From positions 64,001 through 128,000 of the forward strand of contig JAQFVV010013302.1 in the NCBI GenBank assembly GCA_028023455.1: a DNA stretch of 64,000 nucleotides, given 5' to 3'. Position 1 is the stretch's first letter. Every line of letters starts with the position of its first letter. Below the pieces are notes generated by a model. It did not search any database, was not told the DNA's origin, and saw only the letters and a list, made by a program, of their open reading frames with translations. This stretch comes from Epiperipatus broadwayi (Eukaryota > Onychophora > Udeonychophora > Euonychophora > Peripatidae). This document shows positions 60,833 to 64,000 of the stretch, in pieces. Position numbers and translations under genes: made by a program.

Positions 60833-63188
60833 AGCCAGTGGTTTAGAAAGTAATATTGTGTATATATATAAACTATTTGAGTAATAAACTGTTATATATG
60901 TATTTTTTTAAATAAAATAGAATATTAATTTATAGTTAAATGATTTAGGGATGGCCTGAAGTTAAGTTAGGTGGTGATGTGTGAAAATAAAACTGATTTT
61001 ATTATGTTATTACTTTTTTTTTATTTGTAATAAATGAAAGGTATTTAAACAATAGGCAGTTTAAAATCTCAGCATTTCACGGATTTACGCAGCGTTTTAT
61101 ATAAAAATAGAAACTTTTTAAAAGATCGTTCTTTTTGAAAATAGTATAGCAGCTACAACAATAGACAGCAGAAAACTAAAATTTAGAACACTAAAATGGA
61201 GTTTTGTTTTTTATTTAAATCAAAAACATTTTTAAAAGTTAAATGCTGTAACTAAAAGTTTACCAAATTCAGAGGAAAGAAAGTGAAATAAGAAGTAAGA
61301 ATAACTAATAAATTTTGTAATAATTGAAGCATGTTTTAAAAGTTGTTGGAGTAATTTTAAATATTTTAAATCTTATTTCCAAAAAAAAGAATGACGAAAA
61401 TTAATCTGCTGAAAATTGGAAAAGAAAGAATAATGAAATAATTTTTTTAATATATATATACATAAAGCACTTCTATATTATCCAATAAAAATTTATGATT
61501 ACAAATAATTATTAAATTGTACTTTAATATGAATATGGGCTAGAGCAAAAGATGCTATTGTGTATCATGGTATTTCCTACAAGCTGCATTAAACTTCTAT
61601 ATATTTATTTTTCTACTTTATTGTAAACACACAAGAAGATGCCTGCAGTCCAAAGTAAACAAGCATTGGAATACTTAATGGTGAATCAAATGAGGATCAA
61701 GGTGTTTACCATTAAACACAACTGCAGGAGACACCATTGTACCTATCAATCCTTGCTAAGGAAAATGATTTACTAAGTGAACCTGCTTTGAAGAACAACT
61801 TGCCTAACTATCAACTACTACTATCTCAATTAGGATAATTTTTATGAACTTTGTAATCAAAGAATCAATATTGTAAATTTTTTTTATTTTTATTTTTATT
61901 TTTTATTTTTATTCATGTTATCTGTTGTATTTTCACACTCTGATGTTGAAGCTTCATTTTTTTAGAATTAGCAAAGAAAAAAGGGGGGGATTATTCACTT
62001 TGATATTTTTCTATTTTCATTGTAAATAAAATTAAGGTTAACCCATCTGCTTCACATCAGGTTATCCACATAAATATTAAGGTAAGATTCTCTATATTTA
62101 TTTTCATAGATTAAATTGCAACACTTATAGAGAATACATATTATATGTTTTATTTTGTTGATTAACCTTGTGTATATATTTTCCAGTATGTTTGACTAAT
62201 CAACTAGTATCTCTCTATCATATATATAAATTGGCGGAACTTGTTAAATAGGTTGTTACCATCTGCAAATATATAATTTAGCTAGCCAGCATCTCAATTA
62301 TTTTAAATAACTAAAGATTATTTTTCTATATAATTATGATTTGTAAAAAATGAGTGACATATGTGAATTTCTACCATGGGGTATAAGGGTTAAATTATAA
62401 TAATCATTAATTAGTAAAATGGTAGGGGTTCACATGTGACACATGTACATATGATTATTTTTTTATATCATTACTATTGTTGTTATACTTTATGATATTT
62501 ATTATTGTTAAGAAATGTTTAAGAGTTTATATTATTCCGGTCTCTGGTTTATTGAGTTGTCCTGACATTTCATAGTTTGTAAACAATTATGCATGCACAC
62601 ATATCTATTTTTCTTATCATATAAAAGCTTGAAAATAAAACAAATATAATAAATGCTAGTTATAACCTATATGTAGGTGCAGGGTTTGCTGTGTGTATCT
62701 GTTCATACCTGTTAAAGAAGTCAAAAGCAATATTCTCTCTGGGTTTGAATATTAGGGCATAACGGAATTTAAAAAGGAGAGAGAGTGGATGAACTAACCT
62801 ACATTGCATTTAATATTAGTAAATAGGGATAGAGTTAGTCAATTAAAGTGTATGCAATCATTGGTTAAGCATTTCATCAGGTTCTCATTAGCATTCTATC
62901 AGAAGACCCACAGTCTGAACATAGTTGGATGCAACCTTTTTCCTCTTCTAAGCCTGATAGGTCTCTGCAGATTGTTTCATTAGAGGCAATAAATTAGAGC
63001 ATATTAACTTATTCCATACCAGATTGCTACATCTGCATAGTATTACAGTCTGCAAGTTAGTTGACCATCCGTTATATCTGGCACACCATTGTTGGGTTTG
63101 GTTAGCTTATGATTGTTGATGAAGAATTCTGTCCATTATATCTGGCACCATCAACTTTGGGGCCAGTGGTAATCTTTTTGTTCGTTAT
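60605..63188 (+). repeat. 3' LTR
   Basis: Direct copy of 54828-57246. Differences include a (TAA)n tract (about 60777-60830) where the 5' LTR has a short A/T-rich segment, and a segment of about 150 bp (about 62205-62360, with TTGGCGGAACTTG) absent from the 5' LTR. The TATA-like CATATAAAAG is at about 62618-62627. It ends TTTGTTCGTTAT, followed by the AATGT target duplication. Confidence 0.85.
60777..60830. repeat. (TAA)n microsatellite in the 3' LTR
   Basis: About 17 TAA units that are not present in the 5' LTR, so expansion happened after insertion or during it. Confidence 0.9.
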
Positions 63189-63193
63189 AATGT

Positions 63194-64000
63194 ACAACAA
63201 TGTATTTTGCCAGATTTTCTTTTGCCACTAATAAATAAGCATATAACGGATATAGTTTAGAAGATTCATAACTGGATCAATCTAATCAGCATCACTTTAG
63301 AAATTGAAGCTATACTTTACTTATTTAGTTGTAAATAATATTTTAAGATAGTTGAAATTGAAATAAATTGAGATACTGGAAATGTCTTTGCACTTGTTAT
63401 AATGCTTATCTGTTGAAGTAATTTAAAAGCCCCAAGAAAAAAGATTTTTTTTTACTAACTCACTCAATCATAATACTTTAGTCAAATTACTATATGATTT
63501 TCCAAATCATCACAATTGGTAAGATATTTTTATTTCAATATTTATGAATATTTACTTTTAATATTTTTTTGCTTGATTCTGTCCAAGATTGAACCTGAAA
63601 GCAAGGTTTAACAGAAGTAATTAGACATAAAAAAGTGTTTTTTAGTGTTTGACAAAAACTTACCAGTTAATTAATCAGTAAAAAAAATAATCCTGTTATA
63701 TTTTGAATAATTGAAACATACAATCAATGAAGATAAAAGACATTAAGTTAAATCATGGCCATGTGGCTATCATCAGACAAAAGTTTTTTGCTTTTTCTTA
63801 ATTAAAATTTAATTAATATTTTGAGAATTTTATTAAATAAGTTGTTTATCATTTATCTCACTATCGAATTTAAAGAAAAGTTATCTCTGAAACCAAATGT
63901 AGTTTTTTAATTAATTTAATTAAAAATGTTAACTTATTTAAAATATGAATTTTATTTAGACAAAATATTTTATCTAAACTAAAAATGTTATATATAGAGC
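63194..64000. other. A+T-rich DNA right of the LTR element
   Basis: Nothing recognisable to the window end. Confidence 0.55.

Larger units (their letters stand above)
54823..63193 (+). mobile_element. Ty3/gypsy-like LTR retrotransposon with 2.4-2.6-kb LTRs, defective
   Basis: Two long direct repeats (54828-57246 and 60605-63188) flank an internal region of about 3.36 kb. The 5-bp target duplication AATGT is seen immediately outside both ends (54823-54827 and 63189-63193). A primer-binding-site-like TGGCATGCAACGTG lies 3 nt after the left LTR and a polypurine tract (60592-60603) just before the right LTR. The interior has a gag-like coiled-coil frame and an integrase C-terminal fragment, but no recognisable protease, RT or RNase H. 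It is a deletion derivative or a decayed copy. The LTRs start TG but end in TTAT rather than the usual CA. Confidence 0.85.

Overview
This is a window of a eukaryotic, almost certainly invertebrate animal, genome. It is very A+T-rich (by eye well over three quarters), has no operon-like gene packing, and is filled with degraded animal-type transposable elements: APE-type and RTE-type non-LTR retrotransposons, a Ty3/gypsy-like LTR element, a TTAA-flanked piggyBac-like insertion, short fold-back elements, tRNA-related short retroelements and giant AAT microsatellites. I cannot place the phylum. No complete host protein gene is present. The only host-coding candidates are three short exon-like islands on the + strand (about 4.58, 7.06 and 14.66 kb), so the left part may lie in the introns of a large gene. 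This is inference.

The most interesting content is a dispersed short retroelement family with at least five copies (12.65-13.01 kb minus, 28.46-28.64 kb minus, 30.66-30.83 kb plus, 34.70-34.96 kb plus, 53.65-53.95 kb minus). It carries a type I hammerhead self-cleaving ribozyme followed, in the longer copies, by a tRNA-like region with A/B-box-like motifs. Two copies keep every core base that I can check (CUGAUGA, GAAA, a two-sided stem I with a UGG internal loop, stem II with a GUU loop), and they differ by paired changes in stem I. Two others have lost the G of GAAA in a way that fits CpG decay. A second, unrelated fold-back family (7.86, 19.44, 31.70, 37.69 and 42.31 kb) has a hammerhead-like centre between roughly 65-bp terminal inverted repeats.

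Layout. 0-15 kb: low-complexity non-coding DNA with four fold-back elements and the first hammerhead element. 15-22.2 kb: a 3-4 kb unit duplicated in tandem. The first copy carries a 789-bp TTAA-flanked insertion whose empty site survives in the second copy. 23.0-23.5 kb: assembly gap, then a TA microsatellite. 25.3-27.2 kb: a second, smaller direct duplication. 28-40 kb: mostly featureless DNA with fold-backs, hammerhead elements and a tRNA-Gly-like pseudogene. 40.3-43.2 kb: a decayed endonuclease-RT LINE on the minus strand, interrupted by a fold-back element. 43.2-48.4 kb: an A/C-rich island with two decayed units, each ending in an AAT array of 300-470 bp, and a three-copy tandem repeat of about 360 bp. 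49.2-53.5 kb: three 3' ends of RTE-type LINEs. 54.8-63.2 kb: one LTR retrotransposon with LTRs of about 2.4-2.6 kb, a broken gag-like frame and an integrase C-terminus, but no recognisable protease, RT or RNase H.

The elements are not cooperating genes. They are successive insertions into one another, and the nesting gives relative ages: LINE before fold-back, tandem duplication before or with the TTAA element, and LTR insertion marked by a 5-bp target duplication.
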